Shown here piece by piece: positions 7,880-16,374 of a stretch of DNA of 64,000 nucleotides. Position 1 is the first letter of the stretch, and each line of letters opens with the position of its first letter. The DNA comes from Paenibacillus fonticola DSM 21315 (GTDB lineage Bacteria; Bacillota; Bacilli; Paenibacillales; Paenibacillaceae), in contig NZ_KB907277.1 of the NCBI RefSeq assembly GCF_000381905.1, positions 1-64,000 on the forward strand. Direction: 5' to 3'. The notes below the pieces were generated by a model. The model was given only the letters and a program-made list of their open reading frames with translations, made no database searches and had not been told where the DNA came from. The position numbers and the translations under genes are program-made.

Positions 7880-9459
7880 TTCATCCCCTGTCCTTGGCCC
7901 TCCGCGGCGAATTCCTCACTGAGCTGAACCGCCATCGTAATAGCTCTGGCTTTATTATGGCACTCCCTGTATTCCCTGTAAGGTACCGAATCGATCACGA
8001 TACCCGAACCTGCCTGGATATGCCCTACTCCATCTTTGACGACCAGTGTTCGTATAATTATATTTAATTCCATATTGCCATTGTAGTCAATCCATCCCAT
8101 GGCACCGGTGTAGGGTCCGCGTGTCACGGGCTCCAGCTCTTCAATAATTTCCATCGTCCGCACTTTTGGCGCTCCGGTAATCGTGCCTCCGGGGAACACC
8201 GCGGCGATAACATCAAACGGTGTCTTCCCTTCTGCCACTTGTCCTTCCACTTGAGAAACGAGATGCATCACATGGGAATAATATTCGATCACCATCAGCT
8301 CGCTTGCTCTCACCGTGCCGTACTGAGATACGCGCCCTAAATCATTACGAAGCAGATCAACGAGCATAATATGCTCCGCCCGCTCCTTCTCGCTATCAAG
8401 CAGCTCACGCACCATCGCTTCATCCTCTTCCAAGGTGCTGCCGCGGCGCCGTGTACCGGCAATCGGACGGGTGGCCATCTTTCCCTGCTCCAGCTTCACC
8501 AAAAGCTCCGGAGATACCGAAACGAGCTGAAATTCAGGAAAACGAAACAGTCCCATATAAGGGGAAGGGTTAAGCAGCCTCAGCCATTCATAAATATCTT
8601 CCGGTGAAGCCGTAAGCGGAATTCCCCTGCGCAGAGACAAATTCACCTGAAATACGTCACCGGCTGCAATGTACTCCTGTACCCGGGACACCGCTGCCTC
8701 AAAATCCTCCTGAGCAAACGAAATAGAGGAGGAGCGCTCCAAAATGCCGTCCCATTCCGCCGAAGACGCTTCCCTCGCCGATAGCGCCGCCTTCCGCCGC
8801 ATCGTTATTGCAGCCGTCTCTCCCCGCTCTGCTTCTTTTACAACACTTTTCCAGCGTTCCAGCATAAGAGCCGCGCGGTGCCCGGCTTTTTCATACAGCT
8901 CAGCCAGCGTTGAGGAGGACTCAGCTGCCGGGACCGGACAATGAACTATGGCGTACACCTCTTCGCGCTCATGGTCGAAGACCCACAATTCCTCCATACG
9001 CATCCATATATAATCATCTATCTGGAGGTCATCTTTTGCCACAACAGGTAGGCGCTCCAGCGAGCGGGCAACATCATAGCTAAGATATCCCACCCCGCCT
9101 CCGCTAAATTTAGGCAGCCCGGGTACAGCCGGGGATGTAAATGGCTTCAGCCAGTCATGCAGAACGTCTAGCGGACGTCCCTCCACCGCTGTATGCTGTC
9201 CCGTATTCACTTCCTCAATCCGCGCCAAATTGCCTTTCCCCCGGATAATCGATACCGGTTCCAATCCGAGAAAAGTATAACGGCCGCCTTTACCGCTCTC
9301 CAGCACAAAAGAGTAGGGCTGCGCTTCTTCCCACGCCTGCGACCAGTCGCTCGGCAACCCCGCACCCGCACTCATTTTGCCAGCGTAGGGCAGCAAGGTC
9401 CAGCTTCCTTCCACCGCCCACCTTTCCCAATGCTCCCACCGTGTAACGGTATCCATCAT
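7876..9459 (-). CDS. pabB: Aminodeoxychorismate synthase component I
   Basis: Chorismate-binding subunit that makes 4-amino-4-deoxychorismate with PabA. About 527 residues, with a variable N-terminal half and the conserved chorismate-binding domain (TRPIAGTRRRG, FPGGTITGAPKVRTMEII, GAMGWIDYNG). It could be read as TrpE by sequence alone, but placement before pabA-pabC-folP supports PabB. ATG at 9459 lies eight bases after GGAGG; a GTG at 9465 touches the ribosome site. First gene of the folate operon. Upstream is a direct repeat (9485-9515). Confidence 0.94.
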   Translation of the reverse strand: MMDTVTRWEHWERWAVEGSWTLLPYAGKMSAGAGLPSDWSQAWEEAQPYSFVLESGKGGRYTFLGLEPVSIIRGKGNLARIEEVNTGQHTAVEGRPLDVLHDWLKPFTSPAVPGLPKFSGGGVGYLSYDVARSLERLPVVAKDDLQIDDYIWMRMEELWVFDHEREEVYAIVHCPVPAAESSSTLAELYEKAGHRAALMLERWKSVVKEAERGETAAITMRRKAALSAREASSAEWDGILERSSSISFAQEDFEAAVSRVQEYIAAGDVFQVNLSLRRGIPLTASPEDIYEWLRLLNPSPYMGLFRFPEFQLVSVSPELLVKLEQGKMATRPIAGTRRRGSTLEEDEAMVRELLDSEKERAEHIMLVDLLRNDLGRVSQYGTVRASELMVIEYYSHVMHLVSQVEGQVAEGKTPFDVIAAVFPGGTITGAPKVRTMEIIEELEPVTRGPYTGAMGWIDYNGNMELNIIIRTLVVKDGVGHIQAGSGIVIDSVPYREYRECHNKARAITMAVQLSEEFAAEGQGQGMK

Positions 9460-9484
9460 CGTCACTTCCTCCAGCGTTGTTACC

Positions 9485-9515
9485 TACTTGATGCTAGGTT
9501 GTTACTTGATGCTAG
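9485..9515 (-). repeat. Direct repeat in the pabB leader
   Basis: The 13-mer TACTTGATGCTAG (plus strand) occurs at 9485-9497 and 9503-9515, 18 bp apart, between the pabB start and a minus-strand TATACT (9523-9518) that could be its -10. It may be an operator or a simple duplication. Confidence 0.5.
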
Positions 9516-9562
9516 CTAGTATACTAAAACCTGAACGGGTTGAACATCCCCATTAAATACAT

Positions 9563-9599
9563 AACCCCCACGTCGTCTTTGCAAACGGCGATGGGGGTT
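9563..9599 (-). terminator. cysK terminator
   Basis: Arms AACCCCCA and TGGGGGTT around a 21-base interior that extends the stem, 20 bp after the cysK stop. The T run is poor, so efficiency is uncertain. Confidence 0.55.
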
Positions 9600-9618
9600 C
9601 ATTATAAAGATGCGGATC

Positions 9619-10557
9619 TTAAGCTTCGAAATTGTAGAGCGGTGTGCTCAAGTAACGCTCTCCGTTACTTGGAACGACAGCTACTACGCGTTTGCCTTTG
9701 CCGAGCTGCTTCGCTACTTTAAGTGCGGCATAGATAGCGGCCCCCGAGGAAATTCCCGAAAGTATTCCTTCCTCTTTAGCCACTGTACGAGCTTGCTCGA
9801 ACGCTTCATCATTCTCAACATGAATAATTTCATCATAAATTTCACGGTTCAGAATTTCAGGGATGAAGTTGGCGCCAAGACCTTGAATTTTGTGAGGTCC
9901 AGGTTTGCCTCCAGACAAGATCGGAGAAGCTGCAGGCTCAACCGCAAAAATCTTAATTTCAGGGAAACGCTTCTTCAACACTTCACCTGCACCCGTAATC
10001 GTTCCGCCTGTTCCGATCCCTGCAACAAATGCATCGAGCTTGCCGTCAAGGGAGTCGATCGCCTCAACGATTTCCGGCCCAGTCGTTTCGCGGTGAATTT
10101 TCACATTCGCCTGAGTTCTGAACTGATCAGCCAGGAAATAATCCGGGTTCTCTGACAAAATCTGCTCCGCCTTTTTCACGGCGCCGTTCATTCCTTCTGC
10201 ACCAGGCGTCAGTACAAGCTCTGCTCCGTAAGCGCGTAATAAGTTGCGGCGTTCGATACTCATCGTTTCCGGCATAACGATAACCGCTTTGTATCCTTTA
10301 GCAGCAGCGACAAGTGCCAGCCCGATTCCGGTATTACCGCTAGTCGCTTCAATAATCGTTCCGCCTGGCTTTAATTTGCCCGCTTTCTCAGCTTCTTCTA
10401 CAATGCTGATGGCGATGCGGTCTTTAACGCTTGCGCCAGGGTTTTGATACTCCAGCTTCACATAAATTTCAGCGCTATCTTCGGGTACGATGCGGTTCAA
10501 GCGAACAAGCGGTGTATCCCCGATCAGATCTGTTACGTTGTTAACGATTTTAGCCAT
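9619..10557 (-). CDS. cysK: Cysteine synthase A
   Basis: PLP enzyme that makes cysteine from O-acetylserine and sulfide. 312 residues with the PLP lysine motif NPGASVKDRIA (Lys ~44), substrate loop TSGNTGIGLA (~69-78), phosphate loop GIGTGGTITG (~177-186) and the C-terminal SSGAA serine that binds pyridine nitrogen. ATG at 10557 follows GGGAGG. It has its own promoter and terminator, so it is a one-gene unit between hslO and the folate operon. Confidence 0.97.
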   Translation of the reverse strand: MAKIVNNVTDLIGDTPLVRLNRIVPEDSAEIYVKLEYQNPGASVKDRIAISIVEEAEKAGKLKPGGTIIEATSGNTGIGLALVAAAKGYKAVIVMPETMSIERRNLLRAYGAELVLTPGAEGMNGAVKKAEQILSENPDYFLADQFRTQANVKIHRETTGPEIVEAIDSLDGKLDAFVAGIGTGGTITGAGEVLKKRFPEIKIFAVEPAASPILSGGKPGPHKIQGLGANFIPEILNREIYDEIIHVENDEAFEQARTVAKEEGILSGISSGAAIYAALKVAKQLGKGKRVVAVVPSNGERYLSTPLYNFEA

Positions 10558-10701
10558 GCAAAAAACCTCCCAGATTTAGTTAGATATAAGTGTCAAGACA
10601 ATCTAATCTAGTTGCTAAAAAACGAAAGAGGAGTCGGATTTTCCACGTTTCTCCTGCCCTCATTTATTTCCGAGTAATTAAGTTGGTATTGTTCTTTCAT
10701 T

Positions 10702-10731
10702 ATCTTAACAACCATCGGTATATGTTGTCAA
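10702..10731 (-). promoter_or_regulatory. cysK promoter
   Basis: Minus strand: TTGACA (10731-10726), 18-bp spacer, TAAGAT (10707-10702). An imperfect dyad ATACC...GGAAAT lies just downstream (about 10665-10690) and faintly resembles a CymR operator; that reading is tentative. Confidence 0.7.
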
Positions 10732-10741
10732 GAATCGTTAC

Positions 10742-10785
10742 AAAAAAAACATTGCCATCCAGCCCTTTTCGCCTGGATGACAATG
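10742..10785 (-). terminator. hslO terminator
   Basis: Strong hairpin: CATTGTCATCCAG pairs with CTGGATGGCAATG (one mismatch) over a 10-base loop, then eight T on the minus strand. Confidence 0.92.
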
Positions 10786-10806
10786 TCATTTAAAATTTCA
10801 AATACT

Positions 10807-11697
10807 TTAACTTTTAGTCAACTGCTGAAGCTCAGCAATTCTCTCCGGGCTGAATTTATAAGGCTCGTTGCAGAAGTCGCAGACAACTTCAATTTCTTTA
10901 TCCTCTTGCAGCATCTCGGTAAGCTCATCATAGCCCAGGCTGATCAACGTTCGTTCTACGCGTTCAACCGAGCAGTTGCAGGCGAATACGACCTCCGATT
11001 CGTCCAGCAGGTTGAAATCAGGAACGATCCTGCGAAGCATTTCCTCCAGCTCCAACCCTTGATCCAGAAGCGAAGTAACCGGAGGAAGCTGGCCGATGGC
11101 CCCTTCAATCGCATCGATTTCCTGATCGCCTAGTCCCGGCAGCAGCTGAATGATAAAGCCCCCGGCTACAATAACCGATGAATCGGTATCCACGAGCACG
11201 CCCAATCCGACGGCTGACGGAGTTTGCTCCGATACGGCAAAATAGTACGTAAAATCCTCGCCAAGCTCGCCAGAAATAAGAGGAACACTGCCTCTATAAG
11301 GCTCTTTAAGCCCCAGGTCCTTCGTGACATGAATAAAGCCCGTCGTTCCGACAGCACCGGCAACATCCAGCTTGCCCTGACTGTTGCTTGGCAGCTGCAC
11401 ATGCGGATTCGTAACGTAACCGCGAACCTCACAGTTTGCATTGGCATCCGCAATAATCTGGCCGACCGGCCCATCGCCTTTAACTTGAACGGTCAGCTTC
11501 TCGCTGCCCTTCAGCATAGCGCCCATCATTGCAGCCGCAGTAACAGTGCGTCCCAGAGCTGCCGTCGTTGTTGGATAAGTATCATGGCGGCGGCGCAGCT
11601 CTTCCACGAGCGCAGTCGTGCGAACGGCAAATGCGCGCACCTTGCCGTTCATGGCCGTGCCCCGAATTAACCGGTCCTTTCCTTGTTCCATTTTCAT
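10807..11697 (-). CDS. hslO: Redox-regulated chaperone Hsp33
   Basis: Cytoplasmic holdase activated by oxidation. The 296-residue protein has the N-terminal substrate domain and the C-terminal zinc switch with four cysteines in CNC (~residues 239-241) and CDFC (~272-275), the normal CxC/CxxC spacing. ATG at 11697 follows GGGGGG at about 13 bases; a second ATG at 11691 is possible. Last gene of the nadA-nadB-nadC-coaX-hslO run, ended by a strong terminator. Confidence 0.96.
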   Translation of the reverse strand: MKMEQGKDRLIRGTAMNGKVRAFAVRTTALVEELRRRHDTYPTTTAALGRTVTAAAMMGAMLKGSEKLTVQVKGDGPVGQIIADANANCEVRGYVTNPHVQLPSNSQGKLDVAGAVGTTGFIHVTKDLGLKEPYRGSVPLISGELGEDFTYYFAVSEQTPSAVGLGVLVDTDSSVIVAGGFIIQLLPGLGDQEIDAIEGAIGQLPPVTSLLDQGLELEEMLRRIVPDFNLLDESEVVFACNCSVERVERTLISLGYDELTEMLQEDKEIEVVCDFCNEPYKFSPERIAELQQLTKS

Positions 11698-11715
11698 AGA
11701 TGTGAAGACCCCCCA

Positions 11716-12486
11716 TTACTGATTACGCTCATATATAATGCGCAGCCCTTCCAAAGTAAGCAGTTGATTTACTTCCTGAATATATTCTGTCTCACTAGCA
11801 ATTAACTCCGCAAGCCCTCCGGTTGCCACGACTTTAAGATTCGCCTCTGCTTTCATCTCACGGCGAATCCGGCTGACGATGCCATCCACTTGGCCGGCAT
11901 AGCCAAAAATAATGCCCGCCTGCATCGCGTGAACCGTATTCCGGCCGATGACCTTCCTCGGCTTCTCCAGTTCAATCCGCGGCAGCTTCGAGGCTCGCTG
12001 ATACAGCGCCTCCGTTGAAATGCCAATGCCCGGGACGATCGCACCGCCAAGGTAATTGCCGTCCCCGTCAATACAATCAAAAGTCGTAGCTGTCCCGAAG
12101 TCAACGACTACAAGCGGCCCGCCATATTGTTCCACCGCGGCCACCGCATTCACGATCCGGTCCGCACCGACCTCGCGCGGGTTTTCGTACCGAAGATTAA
12201 GCCCCGTCCGGATTCCGGGTCCGACAACTAACGGTTTTCGATGCAAATATTTCTCGCACAGCTCTTCCAGCACGTGCATTAGCGGAGGAACGACGGAAGA
12301 AATAATAACCCCTTCAATATCGCCTACAGCAATTTTAGACATTTGGAACAGATTATATATCTTTACGCCGTATTCATCTGCCGTCGACTGCCGGTTCGTA
12401 CTCAGCCGAAAATGGTGAAGCAGCTCTCGCCCCCTGTAGATTCCCAGTACAATATTCGAGTTGCCTACATCTACCACAACGAACAT
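11716..12486 (-). CDS. coaX: Type III pantothenate kinase
   Basis: Phosphorylates pantothenate, first step of CoA synthesis; the type III enzyme needs a monovalent cation. 256 residues with the ASKHA phosphate-1 motif VVDVGNSNIVLG at the N terminus, GADRIVNAVAA (~105-115) and VVVDFGTATTFDCI (~125-138). ATG at 12486 has GAGGGG nine bases upstream and starts six bases after the nadC stop. Same place as B. subtilis coaX (yacB), next to ftsH there; here the nad genes lie between. Confidence 0.96.
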   Translation of the reverse strand: MFVVVDVGNSNIVLGIYRGRELLHHFRLSTNRQSTADEYGVKIYNLFQMSKIAVGDIEGVIISSVVPPLMHVLEELCEKYLHRKPLVVGPGIRTGLNLRYENPREVGADRIVNAVAAVEQYGGPLVVVDFGTATTFDCIDGDGNYLGGAIVPGIGISTEALYQRASKLPRIELEKPRKVIGRNTVHAMQAGIIFGYAGQVDGIVSRIRREMKAEANLKVVATGGLAELIASETEYIQEVNQLLTLEGLRIIYERNQ

Positions 12487-12492
12487 GCAGCT

Positions 12493-13359
12493 TTACCCCT
12501 CTTTCCTCTCGTTCAAATCCAGACTGATATCCAAGCTGTCAAATGAATACGTCAGCCTGCCTACAGAAATAACGTCAACCCCGGTTTCCGCTATTTCATA
12601 GATCGTCTGGAGCGAGACGTTGCCCGAGGCCTCAACCGTAACATGCGGCGCTCTGGCCTTAATACGGCCTACTGCTTCCTTCATCAGGCCAGGAGCCATA
12701 TTATCCAGCATAATAATATCTGCTCCGGCTGACAAGGCCTCGTCCACTTGCTGCAAATTCTCGGTTTCCACCTCGATTGTCATCGTGTGCGGAATAGCCG
12801 CACGGGCCCGCTGCACCGCTGGCGCAATGCCTCCGGCACCTTTTATATGATTGTCCTTAATCATGACCGCATCATATAACCCGAACCGGTGATTGGCCCC
12901 TCCGCCTACGCGCACGGCATACTTCTCCAGCATCCGGTGGCCCGGCGTCGTCTTCCGCGTGTCTACAAGCCGCACGGGCAGCCCTTGCAATGCGTCGACA
13001 TATTTCCGCGTCCGCGTCGCCACGCCCGACAATCGCTGCAGTAAATTCAGAGCCAGCCGCTCGCCCGTAAGAATGCTGTGGGTGCTTCCTTCTACCTCAG
13101 CCAAAACCGTTCCCTTGGCAACCGGATCTCCATCCTTCACCAAAGCCTTAAACGTAAGGGCAGGATCAACCACCTCAAAGACGAGAGCAGCCACCGGCAG
13201 ACCTGCCGCGACCCCCTCCTCTTTGGCATGAATAATCCCTTTGGACTGATGTCCGGCAGGAACCGTAACCGCTGCCGTAACATCGCCAGCGCCGACATCC
13301 TCTCTGAGCCATAGGCGGATGGACTCCACCAGCCCTTCGTTATATCCGTTAAACATCAT
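12493..13359 (-). CDS. nadC: Nicotinate-nucleotide pyrophosphorylase (carboxylating)
   Basis: Turns quinolinate and PRPP into nicotinate mononucleotide. About 288 residues, beginning MMFNGYNEGLVESIRLWLREDVG; conserved parts include DTRKTTPGHRMLEKYAV, GGGANHRFGLYDAVMIKDNH and VEASGNV. I chose ATG at 13359 (or 13356) because GGAGGAG lies seven bases upstream; an open frame continues ~33 codons further into nadB but lacks family similarity. It overlaps the end of nadB by about 11 bases, indicating coupling. Confidence 0.95.
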   Translation of the reverse strand: MMFNGYNEGLVESIRLWLREDVGAGDVTAAVTVPAGHQSKGIIHAKEEGVAAGLPVAALVFEVVDPALTFKALVKDGDPVAKGTVLAEVEGSTHSILTGERLALNLLQRLSGVATRTRKYVDALQGLPVRLVDTRKTTPGHRMLEKYAVRVGGGANHRFGLYDAVMIKDNHIKGAGGIAPAVQRARAAIPHTMTIEVETENLQQVDEALSAGADIIMLDNMAPGLMKEAVGRIKARAPHVTVEASGNVSLQTIYEIAETGVDVISVGRLTYSFDSLDISLDLNERKEG

Positions 13360-14965
13360 CGTTAGACTCCTCCAGCATTCCTTTTTCCCGTTGCTGCAAA
13401 ATATGCTTACGCCATCCTGCATCATCCCGCTGCGGGTAGTCCTCGCGGTAATGGCCACCGCGGCTCTCTTGCCGGGCCAACGCTGATTCCGTCAGCAGCA
13501 GGGCGCATGTCAGCATGTTGGCGTACTCCCACTGTTCCCGGGTATGCAGGGCAGTCCTGAACACAGGCAGCTGACGCCGCAAATCCTCCAGCCCCTTCCT
13601 AAGGCCTTCCTCGCTCCGGCGCAAGCCCACCTGGCGGACCATCACCTTCTGCAGCTTTAAACGACGCTCGACAATCGGCTGCATGATGGCTTCGTGGCGA
13701 TCCTCTTGATATACGACGCTCCCGTTTTGCCTGGTCATAGGAGAAAGCTGTTGAATCCGCTCAACAATACGCCGGCCGAATACGACCGCCTCTGACAGCG
13801 AGTTACTCGCCAGCCGGTTAGCGCCATGGACGCCAGTCGATGACACTTCCCCGCATGCAAATAAACGTTGTACATTCGTTTCACCATGAACCCCGGTGCG
13901 GACGCCTCCCATCATATAATGCGCAGCCGGAGCTACGGGAATCCAATCCGCCGTCAAATCCAAACCATACCCGAGGCAGGTGTCATAAATAGTCGGAAAC
14001 CGATGTTTGATCGTCTCAGGCGCTTCATGCGTAATGTCCAGATAGACGAAGCTGGACTTCGTCGCCTCCATTTCGCTTACGATCGCCCGGGCCACAATAT
14101 CGCGGGGAGCGAGTTCCAGCAGGGGGTGATATTTCTCCATAAAACGCTCACCCTTGACATTGCGCAGCACTGCTCCTTCTCCCCGTACTGCTTCTGAGAT
14201 CAGAAAACGCGGGGCGCCAGAGTAGCATAGGGACGTCGGATGGAACTGAATGAATTCCATATCCCGGACAATCGCTCCTGCCCGATACGCCATAGCGATG
14301 CCATCTCCTGTGGCCACATCGGGATTCGTCGTATAGCGATACAATTGGCCCGCTCCTCCCGAGCACAATATAGTAGCCATTCCGCGGAGGAATACCTGCT
14401 GTCCATCGGGACGCTGGACAAGAGCCCCGATGCATTCATCGTTCTCCGTAATCAGATCGATCGCAAAATGCTCGTTCCAAATCTCGATATTGGAATGACC
14501 CGCTACCTGCTCAGACAGAGCCCGGACGATTTCATAGCCTGTCGCGTCTCCATTAGCATGCAGTATACGGCGATGACTATGCGCGCCTTCCCGTGTTAAA
14601 GCCAGCTCCCCGTTTTCTATATCAAAGGCAGTGCCCAGTGTCATTAGTTCTTTAACTCCAGCAGGCCCCTCATTGACTAAAATGTCTACTGATGCCGGAG
14701 AACATAACCCAGCTCCAGCCATCAGCGTATCTTGCCTATGGTACTCAGGTGAATCCTCATCCGATATTACGGCAGCAATGCCTCCTTGGGCATATCTGGT
14801 ATTGCTCTCAAGTAATGATTTCTTCGTAATTACGACGACGCGATGCTTCTCGCTTGCTTTAATGGCCGTAAACAGTCCGGCGATGCCTGATCCAATCACA
14901 ATTATATCCGTATCGATCACCGGCAGCTCACTCAAATCGAAATCAACCAAATATCGTGGTATCAT
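13349..14965 (-). CDS. nadB: L-aspartate oxidase
   Basis: FAD enzyme that oxidises aspartate to iminoaspartate, which NadA condenses to quinolinate. About 538 residues with the N-terminal Rossmann motif IIVIGSGIAGLFTAIKA, RYAQGGIAAV, the HSHRRILHANGDATG region and GEVSSTGVHGANRLASNSL. ATG at 14965 follows AGGTGA at eight to nine bases; a GTG at 14977 overlaps that site. Length and motifs fit NadB rather than succinate dehydrogenase flavoprotein. Confidence 0.96.
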   Translation of the reverse strand: MIPRYLVDFDLSELPVIDTDIIVIGSGIAGLFTAIKASEKHRVVVITKKSLLESNTRYAQGGIAAVISDEDSPEYHRQDTLMAGAGLCSPASVDILVNEGPAGVKELMTLGTAFDIENGELALTREGAHSHRRILHANGDATGYEIVRALSEQVAGHSNIEIWNEHFAIDLITENDECIGALVQRPDGQQVFLRGMATILCSGGAGQLYRYTTNPDVATGDGIAMAYRAGAIVRDMEFIQFHPTSLCYSGAPRFLISEAVRGEGAVLRNVKGERFMEKYHPLLELAPRDIVARAIVSEMEATKSSFVYLDITHEAPETIKHRFPTIYDTCLGYGLDLTADWIPVAPAAHYMMGGVRTGVHGETNVQRLFACGEVSSTGVHGANRLASNSLSEAVVFGRRIVERIQQLSPMTRQNGSVVYQEDRHEAIMQPIVERRLKLQKVMVRQVGLRRSEEGLRKGLEDLRRQLPVFRTALHTREQWEYANMLTCALLLTESALARQESRGGHYREDYPQRDDAGWRKHILQQREKGMLEESNDDV

Positions 14966-15004
14966 TACACAGGTCACCTATCTTGAACAAGAGAGTAGCG
15001 CATG

Positions 15005-15943
15005 CTACTTGACTTGTAACATGCGCTCTAAGGAAGTTCTGGCTTTGTCGGCTACAGCAGGCGGCACGTAAATTTGCGGCTGCATCGTTTCCAGACATTT
15101 CACCAATTTTTTCAAATTATTCACTTTCATATTTGGGCAGACGAGGAACTTCGTCGCGAAATGGAATGATTTGTCCGGGCTGTCTTTCCGGAGCTGATAG
15201 CCTGTTCCGTCTTCCGTCCCGACGATGAACTCCTTGCTGCTGGAATTTTTACAATATTCTAAAATGGCCGTCGTGCTTCCGACAAAATCACCCATAGCCA
15301 CCACTTCAGGCCGGCATTCCGGGTGAACGACGAACTCCGCATTCGGGTATTTCGCTCTCATCTCTACAACGTCTTTCACCGTCAGCATATCGTGCGTGTT
15401 GCAGTAACCTTCCCAAATGATCAACTTCTTATCGGTATGCTGCTGCACGTAATGGCCCAAGTTTTTATCCGGTACCCAAATGATCTCATCGGAATCAACC
15501 GAATTAATCACTTTAACCGCGTTGGAAGAGGTACAGCAAATATCCGTCTCCGCTTTAATCTCGGCCGATGAATTAATATAAGTAACCACTTTGGCGTTCG
15601 GATGCTGCGCCTTCAACTTACGCAGACCGTCGACATTGACCATGTCCGCCATCGGGCATCCGGCACGTTCATCCGGAATTAACACCGTCTTGTTCGGGGC
15701 CAAAATTTTTGCGCTTTCCCCCATAAAATGAACGCCGCAAAATACGATCGTTTCTGCATCCGTCGAGGCGGCCTTCTGGGCGAGCAAAAACGAGTCCCCC
15801 CGAAAATCGGCAACCTCCTGAATTTCATCACGCTGGTAATAATGCGCTAAAATAATTGCGTTTCGTTCCTTCTTCAATCGCAACAATTTCTCCCGCAGCT
15901 CACGGTTCATTTCCGCCTTCCGCTCTAATGCCAGAGCTTCCAC
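15005..15943 (-). CDS. nadA: Quinolinate synthase
   Basis: [4Fe-4S] enzyme that makes quinolinate from iminoaspartate and dihydroxyacetone phosphate. 312 residues with AHYYQRDEIQEVADF, FCGVHFMGESAKIL, DICCTSSNA, VHPEC and CPNM cysteine regions. GTG at 15943 has GGGGGAGG six bases upstream. First gene of nadA-nadB-nadC, reading into coaX and hslO; this block is absent from this site in B. subtilis. Preceded by a ~220-base leader. Confidence 0.95.
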   Translation of the reverse strand: MEALALERKAEMNRELREKLLRLKKERNAIILAHYYQRDEIQEVADFRGDSFLLAQKAASTDAETIVFCGVHFMGESAKILAPNKTVLIPDERAGCPMADMVNVDGLRKLKAQHPNAKVVTYINSSAEIKAETDICCTSSNAVKVINSVDSDEIIWVPDKNLGHYVQQHTDKKLIIWEGYCNTHDMLTVKDVVEMRAKYPNAEFVVHPECRPEVVAMGDFVGSTTAILEYCKNSSSKEFIVGTEDGTGYQLRKDSPDKSFHFATKFLVCPNMKVNNLKKLVKCLETMQPQIYVPPAVADKARTSLERMLQVK

Positions 15944-16165
15944 AGTGATCCTCCCCCTTAAATGTATTCATCCGCCATTTTCTCTCTCTTATAGCCGGAT
16001 AACACGCTGTCTTATCCTTCCCATCCTTGACTATTCCATAGAACGTATATTTTTTCACGTTTCGGTGTACTAAAATTATTTCATTTTGCCGAGGATGTGA
16101 AATTCGGTACGTTCTTATCCATAAGCAAAGACCGGAGTTCCGTTTCATGGCCTCATTACGGTTCA
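15944..16165 (-). other. nadA 5' leader
   Basis: About 220 transcribed bases lie between the nadA promoter and its start codon. I recognise no riboswitch or NiaR/NadR operator in it. A frame is open through most of it in phase with nadA's surroundings but has no convincing ribosome site. No gene called. Confidence 0.35.
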
Positions 16166-16171
16166 ACAACT

Positions 16172-16200
16172 AATTTACACAAGGTGGGTACCGCTGTCAA
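16172..16200 (-). promoter_or_regulatory. nadA operon promoter (SigA)
   Basis: Minus strand: TTGACA (16200-16195), 17-bp spacer, TAAATT (16177-16172). Confidence 0.75.
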
Positions 16201-16283
16201 TCAATCCGTATTCATATTTCTTAAAATTAAAGATAAATATTGTAATTAACCGCATATTCCCGCTGACGATCACCTGTTTCAAC

Positions 16284-16327
16284 AAAAAAGGGCAACCCCT
16301 AGTAGAATAACTACATTAGGGTTGCCC
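16284..16327 (-). terminator. ftsH terminator
   Basis: GGGCAACCC pairs with GGGTTGCCC (9 bp) and six T follow on the minus strand, 48 bp after the ftsH stop. Confidence 0.9.
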
Positions 16328-16374
16328 TTGCTGAATGATCTGGCTTAATCCGGCTAATCTGCCGCCATAAGTCT

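Noticed and set aside
15900..16169. 89-codon frame over the nadA leader
   Set aside because: It overlaps the nadA start in another frame, has no ribosome site and no recognisable product.
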